This document shows positions 45,989-59,400 of a DNA stretch of 64,000 nucleotides, piece after piece (position 1 is the first letter of the stretch; every line of letters begins with the position of its first letter). The position numbers and the translations under genes are program-made. A model generated the notes under the pieces. The model did no database searches, had not been told where the DNA came from, and was given only the letters and a program-made list of their open reading frames with translations. The stretch spans positions 10,340,564-10,404,563 of the forward strand of contig JALGQZ010000009.1 of NCBI GenBank assembly GCA_023105745.1. The letters run 5' to 3'. The stretch comes from Austropuccinia psidii. Taxonomy: Eukaryota; Basidiomycota; Pucciniomycetes; Pucciniales; Sphaerophragmiaceae.

Positions 45989-46621
45989 CAAAATCCCAAA
46001 AGTGTCCCAGACACCCATTTATTTGCGTGAAGTTGCCTTTTTGTGGGGACCCAACCATATGTGCATGTTAAACATTGCCTTTCTGGGGTATCACTTTTTT
46101 TTGCACTGAATTTAACTTTCTTGCATGATTTCTCAAAATCAAATAATTTGTCATTATTTCTTTCATTTAAATGACCAGTTCTTCAATCAATTTAAAATTG
46201 ATTTGATTAATTATTGCTTATTTCTTCTTTTCTTCAAGTCCCAACTTAAATCAAAATAGCTCAAAATTTCAAAGCACAAAAACTTTTGCATTCACTTTGT
46301 TTGGTCTTTGATTTCCTTCATTCAGACATCAAATTGCAAACTCACAAAAGATTATGTATTTCCTACTGTACTGACTCACATCACATAAATTCAAGTCAAT
46401 GTCATACACCTTTATTTTAAAAACAATCAAAATACATCTTATAATGAATTGTTGCCATTTTTACCACTAATTTAGCCCACTGGTCTTGATATAAATGAGC
46501 TATATGAGACTAATTACAAAAATACCATTCTTAATCTGCCATTTAAAATCATTTCCATTAATTTGCTGTATTTATATTCCACAATGATTTTCAAATAATT
46601 ACTTACATATCCAATAATTAG
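45989..46621. other. AT-rich noncoding interval in the Harbinger element
   Basis: No gene seen. A short stretch (46050-46100) with GTTGCCTTTTTGTGGGGACC resembles the minus strand of 48483-48505 near the right Harbinger end. This hints at a repeated subterminal sequence. The rest would be 3' flank of the Myb-like gene. Confidence 0.45.
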
Positions 46622-48223
46622 CTACAACTGCTTAAGAAGTCCAGTGATCTCCTCACTCGTCTTCCCAGATAGCAGTAGCTCTTTGGCCATTGCCAATTTT
46701 GTCTCCATCAATGATTTCTCACGATTCATTCGCTCTCTCTTCAAATCAAATTGGCGTTCCATGCGTTCCTTTTCTAATTCATAATTGCACTCTTTTTCTT
46801 TGGTATCCAATTTGAATTGCCTGTCCATTCTTTCCTTTTCAAGCTGATAATTGCAATCATTTTTTTCTTTCATAATGAACTTCTCATCGGACCACTTGTT
46901 TGCTTGCAAATCAACAAAATCCTTCAATAAGCGTACATGCATGTCTTCATTTTCCCGGTCTTCTTGTTCATGTATTTGCTTGAGATTCCCCATGGCCCCT
47001 TGGGTCATGGATGCCCTTTTAGATGCAGCCCAATTGCCCTTGGGCCCCCTATTAACAGTTATTTGATCATTTGACTCGGTATCCTTTCTTTTTTTTGTTC
47101 TGTTGAGGTGCCAATGGAGTTGCTCATAGGCTGATATTCCCGACTCACCATCACTAAATGCCTCCAAATCAGAACCTTCCTACGTTGATTGGATCTTGAC
47201 TAGTCGTGTTCAATTCATTCAATGCCATCACATTTGGTTTTGATCCATCCGCTCATAACACGGGCACATCTTCTCTAACTTCTGCTGGATTGTCATACCC
47301 ATTTCTTCTTCACTGAGCCCTGCTCCAGTATTTGCTACCCACATGTGGGTAGCCAAATATTTTTTTTTGTAATTGCCAAACCGCTGCTCACAATGTCTCC
47401 CTGTTAATGCCAAGCCCAAATTGAGGGAGTTGAGATGTCCAGCAAAAAGCTCACATGCCACTTTTCTTGTCCTCAGGCGCTCCCCAACATTCACTTTTGT
47501 TGTTTTGCCAAATAAACGGCTGTAGTTGTCCTCATTCTCTAAGTAATCGCATACATTCTTGTAATCCTTGATTGTGAAGTTTGGGTTGCTATCTCTCTTT
47601 TTTGGTACTGACAATTTCTTGCGTCACTTATTACTATTGGTCACACTCTGAACTGGTGATTCCAATTGGGATATAACCCCACTTTCCTCAGTAGTTTTCC
47701 AGCTTATGCCACTAGCAGACCTTGAAGGAGTCAAGCGTAGACGTTTGACTGACTGAGTGAGGCCCGTTGCTTGATTACTGCCCCTGCTGCAATGATAATT
47801 TTCTGGGCCTTGCGATATTGAACTGATCAATGCAGGACTCCAATTTTCATGAAGGTTTGTGTGGTGGCTGGAAACAATTTGACATTGTCCATGCCAATTT
47901 GTGATGAGACCTGGTGACAGATGAGTACTTGGACATGCCAGGTGTACCCCAGCATCTACATTTGCATATTGATCAGAATTTGCCGGAGATCTCAGTTCTG
48001 GTCTTCTATATTGATGATTGGTCTGATGGAGATGGTGGATTGCTTCTTCACCCAAAAATGAGCCATTTGGACCACGTTCAATGTTGAATGGGCCTGGGAC
48101 AAAACCTTGTGACAGATGATGGTGGACTTCTGGATGTGAGGGTTTGAAAGAAGGTGAATTATTCTGCCTATTACCATTATACATGCACATGCCAGAAGAT
48201 ATATTGGAATTAATTGGGTTCAT
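46622..48223 (-). pseudogene. Myb/SANT-like DNA-binding protein of the Harbinger element
   Basis: Three open blocks on the minus strand lie in the same frame: 48223-47624 (199 residues, Ser/His/Asn-rich N-terminus), 47614-47228 (DNA-binding domain: FTIKDYKNVCDYLEN, CEQRFGNYKKKYL, KLEKMCPCYERMD) and 47167-46622 (coiled coil with repeated EKERMERQF-type heptads, ending at 46622). A single TGA (47626-47624) separates the first two. Between the last two, a +2 frame segment (NVMALNELNTTSQDPIN) bridges the gap, suggesting two compensating frameshifts or a short intron. Such proteins bind Harbinger ends and carry the transposase to the nucleus and target DNA. It converges on HARBI1, consistent with a two-gene autonomous element. 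Confidence 0.72.
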
Positions 48224-48639
48224 GTCTAACTAAACATCAATTATTGAAATCAGCAGCTGCATAAGGAGAACATGAAGAACAAATGTTCAGCTAGCAAGCT
48301 CACCAGTGGGCAACCTTGCAAAGTCCGTTAATGATACTTGTGGTGGAGTAGTGTCTATTAAGGAAATTGCGGTTAAGTAGAGCTGGAAATTTTTGTTTTT
48401 TGAAAAATTGAAGGATCAGTTAAGGTGAGTAGGAAATTAGGGTTTTTTGAAGAAAAGATGATTGGGGTTGGATGAAGTGACAAAAAAGCAACCTTGTCCC
48501 CCGGAACTTCTCAAGAAGGCAACATTCGGGGGGTTCTGGAAAGCTGGTGGGGCATCTCATATTGAACTTTCACCCACGCTCTTTGTGTGACAGATGAGAC
48601 ATCTCTCATTTTGAATTTGCGGCAAAGATTGAGTCCCCC

Positions 48640-49611
48640 TATTGTGTTCTATCCAAAAGCCAATCTACCCAGGAAGCACTCCCAGGCCCTCCTACTGGCA
48701 CTCTTGTGATGACATGCCCCATTGGGCCAGTGCAACTCTCTTCCCAATTGAAGCAGCACCTAATAGCCCTGAGTGCCACCACTGAGCCTCTGCTAAGTCT
48801 ATGACCCATTGCCATTGGAGCCCAGCCATTCCAGCTTCGATTCCCATTCAAGACAAATCTCAAGTTCCGGACAGTGGCTTGGCTTTTGGAAGGTGAGCTA
48901 CTCTTGATCATCTTGTAAATGGGAGGAATCCTAGATGTGCTCTGCTTGATGTCCTCAGATGCCTGCGTCGTGTGAATGGCCAGCCATCATGAGCGGGCCC
49001 TTTGGTCTGGAATCCGGCCCTCATCGGCTGCTGCGTCCGACTCCGGCGGCGCCGGCCTAGGTCTGGGCAGCGGGGCAGTGGCCGGCTAGTTTTCTTATCA
49101 GAATACTCTCCAGCTGTCAGCCTGGCTCGCCAAAGCCCGGCCGAATTCGCTTTCTCACCAGGCAATTCGTCGGCATTCGGCGGTGGCGTGAAGGTTGTCG
49201 ATGGTCGGTTGTCAGCTCAGCCGATGGGATACAGTAAGCATGATGCCCCAGGCCAGACTGCCACTGCCATACTCACTCCCATCACTCCACGGACTCCCAC
49301 CCACGTCGTCGGCATCTCGCCGGCCAGTTCGTGCTGAGCTGCCAGAGCTGGCCTGTGAGCCTGCTACGCCTGGGGATGGGAACCATCGGCTGCTCCAATC
49401 GTCCATCGATCTGGATAGCTGCTCTCTAACTCCGCCCTCAAAGTTTCGCACAGCCCAATCCGCCCTCAAGCCTCCAGAGTCCTCGCTGGCTGCCGGAATT
49501 CCGCTGGGCTGGATAACTCGAGCATAAATTACGAGTGCTATCCTGGCTGGGTGCCAACGAGTCCCAAGGCCCTGTCTGGACATAGATCAGTCGCTGCCGC
49601 CATCGATTTAC
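48640..49611. other. GC-rich block upstream of the acyltransferase gene
   Basis: Base composition jumps from AT-rich to clearly GC-rich, with many CG dinucleotides at 49000-49600. Open frames exist on both strands (for example 49212-49583 minus, 49195-49527 plus), but none has a recognisable domain, and overlapping frames are expected at this composition. It probably holds the promoter and 5' leader of the gene starting at 49612. Confidence 0.5.
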
Positions 49612-51106
49612 ATGGATCTCAAATATCGCGACTGGCTGGCTCACTGGGCCGAGGCCAGACCGCCGCCGTGGCATTCGCCCCTCTCATGGTGGATGTTGGC
49701 CTACCACATTCCAATCTTCTTGCAGGCCTTGCTAACTCACCCGGCTCTTGCAACCCACGACAACCGATTGCGATGGTGGAGACTAGCCCTGCTGCCTATC
49801 AACCTCCGTCTGAGCTTCGGGATCATCAACGACTTTTGTTTTACGCCCATCACCAGACGCGGTTGCTTCAATCTCTCTCTGGCCTGCTGGGGCCTTCATC
49901 TCGCCGGGAGATCTTTGGAGTGGGCTTTATTCTCCAATCAGCCCACCAACGATGCTTATCAGATTCAGCCTCAGTTCCTCAAATCAAAAAAATCTCAATC
50001 CGCTTCACGCAGCCCAAGCCAATTTGACCTCTGCAAAGACATTATTGCTGGATCACTTGACCGCTTCTTTTCGTTAGTCAATCACTCAATACATGGCTGA
50101 TGCTTTGCTTGCAACCTCAACTGAATATCCTACTCAATTTTCTTTGGTAATCTTCTCAAGCTTGAGAGGACTCAAATATGGCTGGGGTCGGAAATTAGCC
50201 GAGAAGGAGCGCTCTTTATGCTACACCGTCAAGTTGGTCGTCATTTCGCATTATGTACAAATGATCGCACTTGTCGGCTGTATCTTATTTCGAGACCATG
50301 GATCGGCCTTAAATGCATGGATGGCTATTGGCTTGCCAAATTTCCCTGGCGCCCTGATTCTCGCAGAGGGGCTAGCAAGCTTAGCCTTTGGATTCCTCAT
50401 CATCGCCGGCATGGAACTTTCAGCTGGCTATTTAGCATTATTATCTCACTTTATCACCTGGGTCTCTCAATCGGTCTCTCTTCCATTTTGGTTTGTGAGC
50501 TTCTGGGATCCAAAGTTATTCATTCCATTGTTCCATATTCCCCATCAACCACCATCACTGGCTTGGTTTTGGGGAAAAGGTTGGCATCAGCTCTTTCGTC
50601 GTGGCTACTTGATTTGCGGTGCACTGCCAGCAAGTCGTGCCGCCGCTAAACTAGGCTTCGGTCTAAAAACTCAACGGATTTCAGGATTATTTGGTTCTTT
50701 TCTTGTCAGTGGCATCCAACATGAAATTGGTAAGTCTAAATCAATCTTTTCTTTAAACATCTTGACCAAACAAAAGCTGAACCGATTCAAATTTCCTTTA
50801 GCTATTCGCTTCGTAGCTCGTCCAACTCACCCTTCTCCCCACGTCCACTTCATTTCCTACCCAGGCTCATTGGTCTTTTTTCTCATTCAACCCATCGGCA
50901 TTTTGCTGGAACCTTATATCATTCCTCTCATCCCTCATTCCTTGGGTGGTGCTTGGACTTGGACAATAATCTTCATTTTATGGACTTGCATTCCCTTTCG
51001 AGATCAGTACATGTTAAACTACCGCGTTATTGACTATTTATATCCTCCACTAGAGCGATGGCATAAAATCGGTTTTGCTATCCCTTATAAAATCATGGAG
51101 TGGTGA
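49612..51106 (+). CDS. Wax-synthase-like MBOAT membrane O-acyltransferase, three exons
   Basis: Proposed exons are 49612-50072, 50161-50729 and 50802-51106 (444 residues). Intron 1 (50073-50160) has donor GTTAGT and acceptor CAAG and restores the frame as RFFS|LRGLKYGWG, where the family has a conserved LRGxGW block. Intron 2 (50730-50801) is GTAAGT..TTTAG, 72 bp, in frame. The product has many hydrophobic segments (roughly eight membrane helices), LHLAGRSLEWAL, the family signature FWGKGWHQLFRRGY and a second His in SGIQHE. Fungal relatives transfer acyl groups from acyl-CoA to alcohols or secondary metabolites (Tri7-like enzymes belong here); the substrate is not predictable. Likely in the endoplasmic reticulum membrane. 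It is the only intact host gene seen, between transposons. The start is the first Met with a plausible N-terminus. Confidence 0.85.
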
Positions 51107-51194
51107 TGGTGGTCAATTAGCCCGCAAAAAGCTTAGCAATTTGTACTATAGTTTTATAATTCCTTTGGTTTTTTCAACGTTTAGCGTAAAACTC

Positions 51195-51200
51195 AATAAA
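51195..51200 (+). terminator. Candidate polyadenylation signal of the acyltransferase gene
   Basis: AATAAA 89 bp after the stop codon. Weak on its own because the downstream sequence is AT-rich. Confidence 0.4.
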
Positions 51201-52172
51201 TTTAACTAACCCCTTAAAAGCATGAGACAAATTGACGCAAAATGTATGAGCAAAGGAAATTTGTATATTATTCAATTGAAGCATAAATATTCAACTCATT
51301 ATAATAAAAATAGTTGAGACACCAAGTTTGTGTTTTTTCGGTGAAATGCACAACCGGTGGTCTTTATTTCCTTGATTGAGGTTATTGTTTTCAAACAGAC
51401 CGTAGATGAATATATCATCACGCATGAGAAGCAGCTAAGCCTCTAGATCATTCACAATCGTAACCACCAGCGGTGGATCATGCGTACATGGTTAAACTTG
51501 AGTATCATCGACACATGAAAGAAAATGGCCAATTGACTTTCAACTTTATTATGTCAGTTCATCCAACTTAACCCTAGGATTGCTCAATGTTGAGTTGGTT
51601 TGAGCCATCATTTCTTTATGGCTAAACAATTTTTGAAAAACAATTTCTGTTTCGTATATTGAAATTAATTATTAAATATGAATTATTATAATTTTTACTT
51701 TTTTTTTAAAAAAAAATTTAAGTGTACATAATGTTTTTCTTTTAAAAAAAAACTTGTAAAATAATAAATAAAAAAATTTTTTTTTTAGGAAAATAATGAA
51801 AAATTAAAAAGAAAAATTTAACTTAATTTTTTTTATTTCAATTAATAAATTTATGAAACAAAAAAAGATATTTGTAGGGTTCAAAGGGCCAACCCATGAG
51901 CCAAACTTCAGATGAGCAGGAACAGGAATGTCCTTGTCAAAGACCTCGCATGAGTTGTTTTGTGGCTCGTAAAAATCGTGATTTTTAACTCAAAAATGAG
52001 TTGCAAATCCTATGCACAGTCCGTGTGGATGCACCACTTTAAGCAGATCCAGTCAAAACACTTCCTATTCAGGCAAACTTCCACCCAAAGCATAAAAAGC
52101 ATAAGCTTGGCTGCCTCAATTAAACCCTCCAAAGACTCCCCTCAATCTCATTTCAATACAACCACCTATCCA
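51201..52172. other. AT-rich intergenic sequence
   Basis: No gene seen. Long A and T runs at 51700-51850. The end (51900-52172) may include decayed N-terminal sequence of the following HARBI1 remnant. Confidence 0.5.
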
Positions 52173-53060
52173 TCAACAACATGCCCAGGAACTCTCAGCG
52201 ACGCCAAGCTTTCAAGGACCTTGAGCTGCTGTGGATGTTCTCAAAGATCAATGAAAATCATCAGCAAATACCCCAATATAGTGGCCTAGCAACACACCCA
52301 ACACTTGGCTCAGTCATGTATCCATGAGACCTGTGCCAATCAACTGTCATTGATCACATATTCAACCCATCACAAATATACGCACAGGCTTATTCTCTCC
52401 TGACAAGTTCTTGGTATTTGAAGCAATCACTCCAACATCCCAAGCATGACAATTATAACCTCCATGCCCTATTCAACATGTGCAATGATGATGTCCAAGG
52501 AGGGGTTTGAATTCATATATCACAAAATTTGCGGACATGCTGTATTCCACAATCACAGTACATGTCACCAGCTTCTTATTGCACATCATTTGGCATTGAC
52601 TCAGGAGCACCTGGGATCTAATAGAAATGCTGCATCTGTAGGGAAATTTGCACACCACTTTCATTTTGGTAGGGGAACAGTAATCCTTGTAACACAATTT
52701 GTGACAAATGCGATTTATTCTATTGAACATGATTACATTAAATGGCCCAATGCCAACCAGAGGAGAGAAATATATTAGGATATGCACCAAGAAGGTTTCA
52801 ATGGGTGCATGGGATTCATTGATGGCATTGATTCCCCCCTTTAGATGAAAACATCATGGCAGGGAGAATTATAATTTGATAAATGAACAGATTTTGTGTG
52901 ATTGAAAAAAATAATATGATAGGTTTTATTAATGGCTGGCTGGGCTCATGTGTGGATGAAAATGTTTATAGACAGATGGAACTTTATAGAAACCCACAGT
53001 AATTTTTTGATAAAGGTCTGTTTCAATTTTTCTAATTTGTATAAAACTGATGATAGACTA
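52173..53060 (+). pseudogene. HARBI1-like transposase, third copy, decayed
   Basis: Starts near NSQRRQAFKDLELLWMFSKI and runs in shifting frames through FEFIYHKICGHAVF, GSNRNAASVGKFAHHFHFGRG and EGFNGCMGFIDGID (first catalytic Asp), then FINGWLGS, ENVYRQMELYRNPQ and FFDKG. The order matches the other two HARBI1 remnants, but the sequence is distinct. The longest open block is 52446-52778. Frameshifts and stops make it inactive. No terminal repeats or Myb-like partner were found next to it. Confidence 0.78.
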
Positions 53061-54295
53061 ATTGGGATTTGGGTTACAACCAAGTCAATACCTTATTATA
53101 AATTCCAATAAAACCAAAATATATCTCCTCTGTATAAAAAACAGGAATCCTCTTCAATATTTAAAAGCCCTCCATCCTCAATGCCAAGATGCCAACTCAC
53201 CCTGACGGTTGTAAGCCAAAGGTCAACCAAACAATGAAAAAGTTTTCTTTACAAAAGGTGTTCCAAAAACTAGTCCAAGATTTTGGAAAGGAGTAATACT
53301 TATTAGTAATATTAAATTCTATCAGTAGTGCAAATAAAAATTAATTAAATCTTTTCAAATATAGAATTATATTGAAATTGAATTGATTAACTAATTTTGA
53401 TCATAATCACATCTTATCTTTTTATTGATCATAAAAATAGATTTCCTATGTGGTGCCATGTCCTCAACTTACACAACATTATTAGGTAGATGAATTGTTA
53501 ACATCCTTGGGCCAAGTTTTGTAATTCTTTTTTAAATTGAAAAAAAAATATTTTGATATTTATATTTAAAATTTTTAGTAATTTGAATTTATTGAATTCT
53601 TATTTTCATCTAACTGTTGGTTTAGAAGAAATTTATTGTCCTATGGACATTGTACAAGGACCTAATGATCTTTGGATAAATTTAGGTGAAAAAAACTTTT
53701 GATAAAGATAATAATCAATGGGATAATGAATGTGGTGGTGGAAATTTATTCTGTATAATATTTTTATCATAATCCTAAAATTCATTATTATCAAAATTAA
53801 AAATAATCATTCATGATTTAATCTCATTAGTCTTGTGATAGAAATTCAGCTTCTTCTCCCTACATATCTCTAATTACTCAATTAGAATTAATTAAACAAG
53901 GAACTTTTCATTTCATTCAAAATAAAAAAAAAATACTGAACTAGATTGTGATAAATTGTATTTAGCTTGGGTCTTCTCTTCAGGTTTAGGAAATCTTTTA
54001 CAATTTTATGAATTCAAGTGCTTTTAACAAATCTTCTACTCATCTTTGGAGTTAAAATTATGGCTCTCTATTTGGTTCTATATCTTTGATGCAAAAAGTT
54101 ACTGGTAATTATTCTTAGCTTGATCTCTTGGCTTCATTCAATATGTGCTACAGATCTCTTTAGTGGTAAGAAAAATTTCAACATTGTCACCAAAATTTGT
54201 GAGCCCATAATCAAAGAGAACTGGTCAAAAATATTACTGAATCCTACAATCAACCCAATGATACCACTGAATTAAATCTTTGAACATTCACTGTA
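53061..54295. other. AT-rich intergenic sequence
   Basis: No supported gene. Around 53860-54250 the plus strand gives short sense-like stretches with many stops that could be an old coding remnant, but no family is recognised. Confidence 0.4.
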
Positions 54296-56269
54296 TGTAA
54301 GTTTTTAATATGAAACAAAAAGTAAATATTATCAATATTTTACTTATTTTAATATGAATGTCCTTATTAAAATTAAATAATAAGATAAAGAATAATTATA
54401 ATAATGAAGAATTATTATGATTATTGTGTAAAATTTTTATATTATTAAATAAATAAAATAAAATAATAAAAATAAAAATATTAATATTGATGACACTTTA
54501 TGATTGTTAAAAACAAATAATAAAAGTTTAAAAAAATTGTTATTTAATAAAAAAAAAACAATTTATAACAATAATATTACTAATATTAAGCTTATAAATT
54601 AATATAAATACTATTTATATTAATAAAAGAATTATTAAAAATAATAATAAAAAGGAAAATTCTTATAAAAGATCAAAATAACTTAATTTTGAAACTTAAT
54701 TTAATAATTTTGAATAAAATTTATACCTAAAAATGTAAATAAGACTTATTCAAATTTTATTTAAAATCTAAAATAAGTAAATAAAACAAATTACAAATAT
54801 TTTTGTTTTTACATGTAATTAAGGTTTTATATAGAAATTTAACAAAAAAAATTTAAAAATTTATTTTATCACTTAAATATTGATTATTAAAATGAATATT
54901 ATTTTCTATCTTTAATAATATAGTAGATTTCTATATAAAGAATGAACAAATTACCTTTTGATTTAATTTTTTAATGTTTTTGATGCCTCTGAGGGGGAAA
55001 AAGAGGTAAAAAGAGCTCTATATATAGTAAAGTCCTCCCTCCTAGAGTCCAAAAGGCTTCTAGTCAAAAACTTACGGATGTTATCCACTGGAATTAATCA
55101 GTAATTCAAGGTTTAGTTATTATTGGATCATAATTAAACCATCTTCTCTCATTATTATGCCATTATTTAGAGTTATCACTGTGACTCTATGTTTTCTGAC
55201 ATCATAGGCTTGGGAGAGGAATAAAATTTATGAATTTTATTAGTACTAATCATTATAAACTAGTATTCATCACTTCTATCACCTATATGACTGTTAAACT
55301 TAAAATAAGGTTACAGTGAGTGATCATAAAGGATCAATTTAAGCTTAAACTTTGATCATTAATAAATTTTAAGTTATACACAATACAGACATTCAAAGAG
55401 TGAATTATGATAGCTTGGAATGTAATTATTAAAGCTCCAAGAGAATTTCATCAAATAATCAAAACTATATTTTTGATTATTTTTCTTGTAAGTCATCTTT
55501 TCTGTCAAAATTTACTATTTTAAACTTCAAACCATAATTTCAAAGGGGTATGCCTTTAATATAATTATACATATCAAATAATTCTTCATTTATGAACTAT
55601 TAGAATATGAATAACCACTTTCCTTTAAGTTTTAACCATTTTCACAACAAAGTGGTCAACAGCTATAACAATTTTGTTCAATGAACCCCTACAAGTTATA
55701 ACCTTGTTTGTAGCTTTTCAAAAAAGCTCATAGTTAACGTTTTACAGTAATAAAATGGTAAAATTATTTTTTATTCAACTCTCTATAATTTATATTTCAA
55801 GAGATATTAGCTAAAAACCATAAATATATGCACTGATCATAAAAGTGCATATATTCAGGTTATTTCCTTAAGTATTGACTTTACAAATATTAAATAAGAA
55901 TTTTATATGTGTAATTATTCATGGGGAACTTAATAGTACAGTTTATCCCAAATTTTAATTCATTGGTTTATGATATAATAAAGGATTTATACCTTTTTAT
56001 GGAATTTTTACTTATTACTCAGTAAGTATTATTGTCTTTACAGATATGACATAAAGCTTTTATATGTGTATTTCACAATGGGGATTTTAATGGGGAAATT
56101 TATTTCAATTTTTTTTTCATTAGATTATGAGTTAATCAAAGATTTATTCCTATCTATGGAATTTCTACTTATTTGAAGATAATATATTTTAATTCTTATT
56201 ATTAGAATAATTATTGTAAAGTTATTATGTGATTTTCTTAGATATTTGGTCATATCACAAAGTCTCAGA
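54296..56269 (-). repeat. Ty3-C 3' LTR (left)
   Basis: Begins TGTAAG and ends AAGTCTCAGA. It is alignable with 62759-64000 (for example AATGTCCTTATTAAA and TTTACTATTTTAAACTTCAA in both), with many substitutions. Confidence 0.82.
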
Positions 56270-56429
56270 TTCCCTACCACCAAAAATGACTATACAACAA
56301 TCTGATATAGTTAATTAGGGTAACATCCAGTGTCCTACCTCTTCATTAGACCTTATTAGTATTGATGCTAAATAATGCTTAAATTTTGTATTAATTAGGT
56401 CTTATCTCATGTATGAACCTTCTTAATAG

Positions 56430-59400
56430 CTTTTCAGAATTGGTTATATCTTTCTCAAGGAACAATTAATCTCCTTGTGTTGCAATTTTTTACCTCACAA
56501 GGTATTTACTTTCTTTCTTGTTTCTTGTCCTCCTTTCTTTGAGGAATTCCATAATGTTCTTTTCTTCTCTTTCTTCTAGAGGGGGAATTTAAAATGGTGG
56601 TTTATTTATTAGGGGAAATAAATATTTATCACTTGAGCTGTATGGTTTTATCAGACTTATGGGGAAAGCTGGATGTTTATTCATTAATTCACCTGTGAGT
56701 TCTAGTTGCACAGCATTAGGGCCATGTAGTGCTTTTATCATAAAGGTCCTGAAAATTAATCTTTCAATTTCTTTGGGCCTTTAACAAGTATCCTAATTTA
56801 AAATCAGGTGGCTTGTAAATTTTTTCCCATATTCCTTTTGCATATTTAAAAGAATCTTGCATAAATCTTTTGGCATGAAGTCTTACTTTGTCAAGAATAA
56901 TCTTGAAACTGCTTTCTGTTGGATGTATATCCATCAAGTCTTTTTTTGAGGGTGTCATAAGGAAGTCTTGGATTCAAACCTTTTTCTAACATTTCTGGTG
57001 TTTTTCCAGTTGAAGAATGAATTGAAATCTTATATTGCAGCTCAAGAGCTGTTAAAAAGGTCCACAAATCATGGGTAAAACCATCAGAGTCTTTGCATTC
57101 TAGGCCATTAGCACAGAATCTTCTGATCATGTCCTCTAAGGTCTGTATCATTCTTTCTGCCAAACCATCAGCTCAAGGGTGGTAAGCTGTTGAGAATGAT
57201 AACTTTGTTCCAAAAAGGTTATGGAGATTTGTCCATAATGCTGAAGTGAATTTTGAATCTCTATCACTTATGATGTTTTGGAATAATCCTGTATTACATA
57301 TCATTATGGCTGTGTACAAAGATGTGTCATCTTTCTTACATGGTAAGAACATTGGAGTTTTTCTGTACCTTTCAATAAGTACTAGGAATGCATTAAAACT
57401 CCTGTCTCCTTTTGGAGGTAAGGCTTTTACCCAATTCATTTGAACTATTTCCCATGGGGATTTTGGTTCTTGGATTTGGATCATCTTTTCCAATTTCTTT
57501 CCTGAGGCTCTGTTTTCTTTTTGACATCTGTCACAGGTTTGGCAATACTCTGCAACGTTGTTTCCAAAATTTGGCCACCAAGAGCAGGTTTTCACCCTCT
57601 CTAGTGTCCTATCTTCTGAGAGATCTCAAGATACAACACTATCATAGCATTCATGTAGTATAGTGTTTATCAGAGTTCTATCTGTCAAGGTCATAACACC
57701 TTTTTGTTTGGTCCTATGAAAAAGAATTCCATCAAGGAGGTGGAATATTCCTTCATTGTATGCTTTTTTCAATACTTCATCTAGTTTGGAGGATAATGAT
57801 GGATCTTTGCAATATTTAATTAAAATTTGGAATAAGATATGACAATTTTTGTCCATTTTATAGCTTTCTTTAGATTATTTAAAGAATTCTGTGCCAATTT
57901 TGGTGACACATATGCCTTATTTATGGTTTTCTTCCTTTGGTACCCATGCTGGGTTTTCAGGTGTATTTGCTAAAGCCCATCTGCCCAGAATATCTGCATT
58001 TTTATGAATATTTCCATATTTATGAACTATAGTCATATTTAATCTATATTATTGGATAGCAATCTGCCATTTCAGCATGTGTCTATTTGGTGTCTTCATG
58101 CTTAATAAAGACTTTACAGCATTAAAGTCTGTGATGACATCAAACACTCTTCCATCCAAATAGTAGTGTAATTTCTCTAATGCCCACAGTAATAAAAGAA
58201 ATTACATTTGGCTTTCTCCATATCTTGACTATGTTGGCTTAATTCATCTTGAAATTAAGCAAATTAGTCCTTCAAAAGGTTTTTGATTGATGGTTGGTGT
58301 CTGGTTTAGTGCAGAACCTTGTCCTTCTCCACAAGCATCAATGTACAGTTTAAAAGGTAGTTTCCAATCAGGAATTGGAAGAAATGGGGCATTTGTGAGG
58401 GCATTTTTCAATTCCTCATCTGCTTTAACCCTTTCTTTAGTAATTTCATATACTTTTTGTTAGTTACAGAGCTTATTCAAGGATTTGGAAATTATTGAAA
58501 AGGATCTTATATGCTATCTGTAATAACCAGAAAATCCTAGAAATGATTGCATTTATTTTTTGGTTTGGGAATTGGTTTCAGTAGTACTGCTGCTACTTTA
58601 TTTTTCTCTATGCCCAAACTTATTCCAGATACAAAATTTCCCAGTGCTTTTAGTTCACTATATGTAAAATGACATTTGTTTGAGGGAATATTCATATTTA
58701 CTTGAACTATCTTTTGTTAGACTCTTTCTAGTCTTTTAAAGTGATTTTCTCAGGTTTCTGAGCAGACTATGATATCATCAATGTAAATAATTAACCATAC
58801 TTCTGACAATTATTCAGGAAATATGGTATTCATTATTTTTTGATAGTGGGAAGGTGCATTTTTTATACCAAATGGAATCCTTAAATCTTCATTTATTCCA
58901 CAGTGGACTATTATCCTCAGTAGCTTCTTGGAATTTTTTTGTTAAGAAGTTTTGGTGAAAGCCCTTTAGAGCATCAATGGCTGTAATGAACTTAGACTGT
59001 GACAATTGTGTTATTGTCTCAGGAATTCTGGGTATTGCATATCTGTCAGGGCTAGGATAGATATTCAAAGCTCTAAAGTGCCCTTCCATCCTTGCTTTTC
59101 CATTTTTCCAAGTTATTATGACAGGTTTAGTCACCTCTACCTGCTCATTATGTCCTACCTTTCTTAAAACCCCAAGGTACATTAGTTTAATGTGTACCTT
59201 TAACGCTTCTATAGCTCTTGGGCTAGCTGGGTAAGCTGGTCTCTTAACAGGGATGGATAAAGTTTTTCCACATTAAGAATAATGTCCACTTCATGTCCAA
59301 TGATAGTACCTAGTGGCTCTTTGTCAGTTGCGAAGGCACTTGTGTATTTGAATAAGAGATCAATCAATCTTTCTTTCATTTTTTCTGTTAATTCTTGATA

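Larger units (their letters stand above)
20726..48639. mobile_element. PIF/Harbinger DNA transposon, inflated by nested insertions
   Basis: The left end GGGAGACTCAATCTCTGC (20726-20743) and the right end, read inward on the minus strand, GGGGGACTCAATCTTTGC (48639-48622) match at 16 of 18 positions. Inside are the two genes expected of an autonomous Harbinger: a HARBI1-like transposase (21093 onward, resuming at 43751) and a Myb/SANT-like gene on the minus strand (46622-48223). Removing Ty3-A (21801-43750) leaves about 6 kb including gap and satellite, a normal size. The left flank is TTA and the right flank TAT, so the 3-bp target duplication is not exact. Both ends have subterminal TGAGAT motifs. 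Confidence 0.72.

Noticed and set aside
49195..49583. Long overlapping open frames on both strands in the GC-rich block
   Set aside because: No domain, no conserved motif, and long random frames are expected at this GC content.
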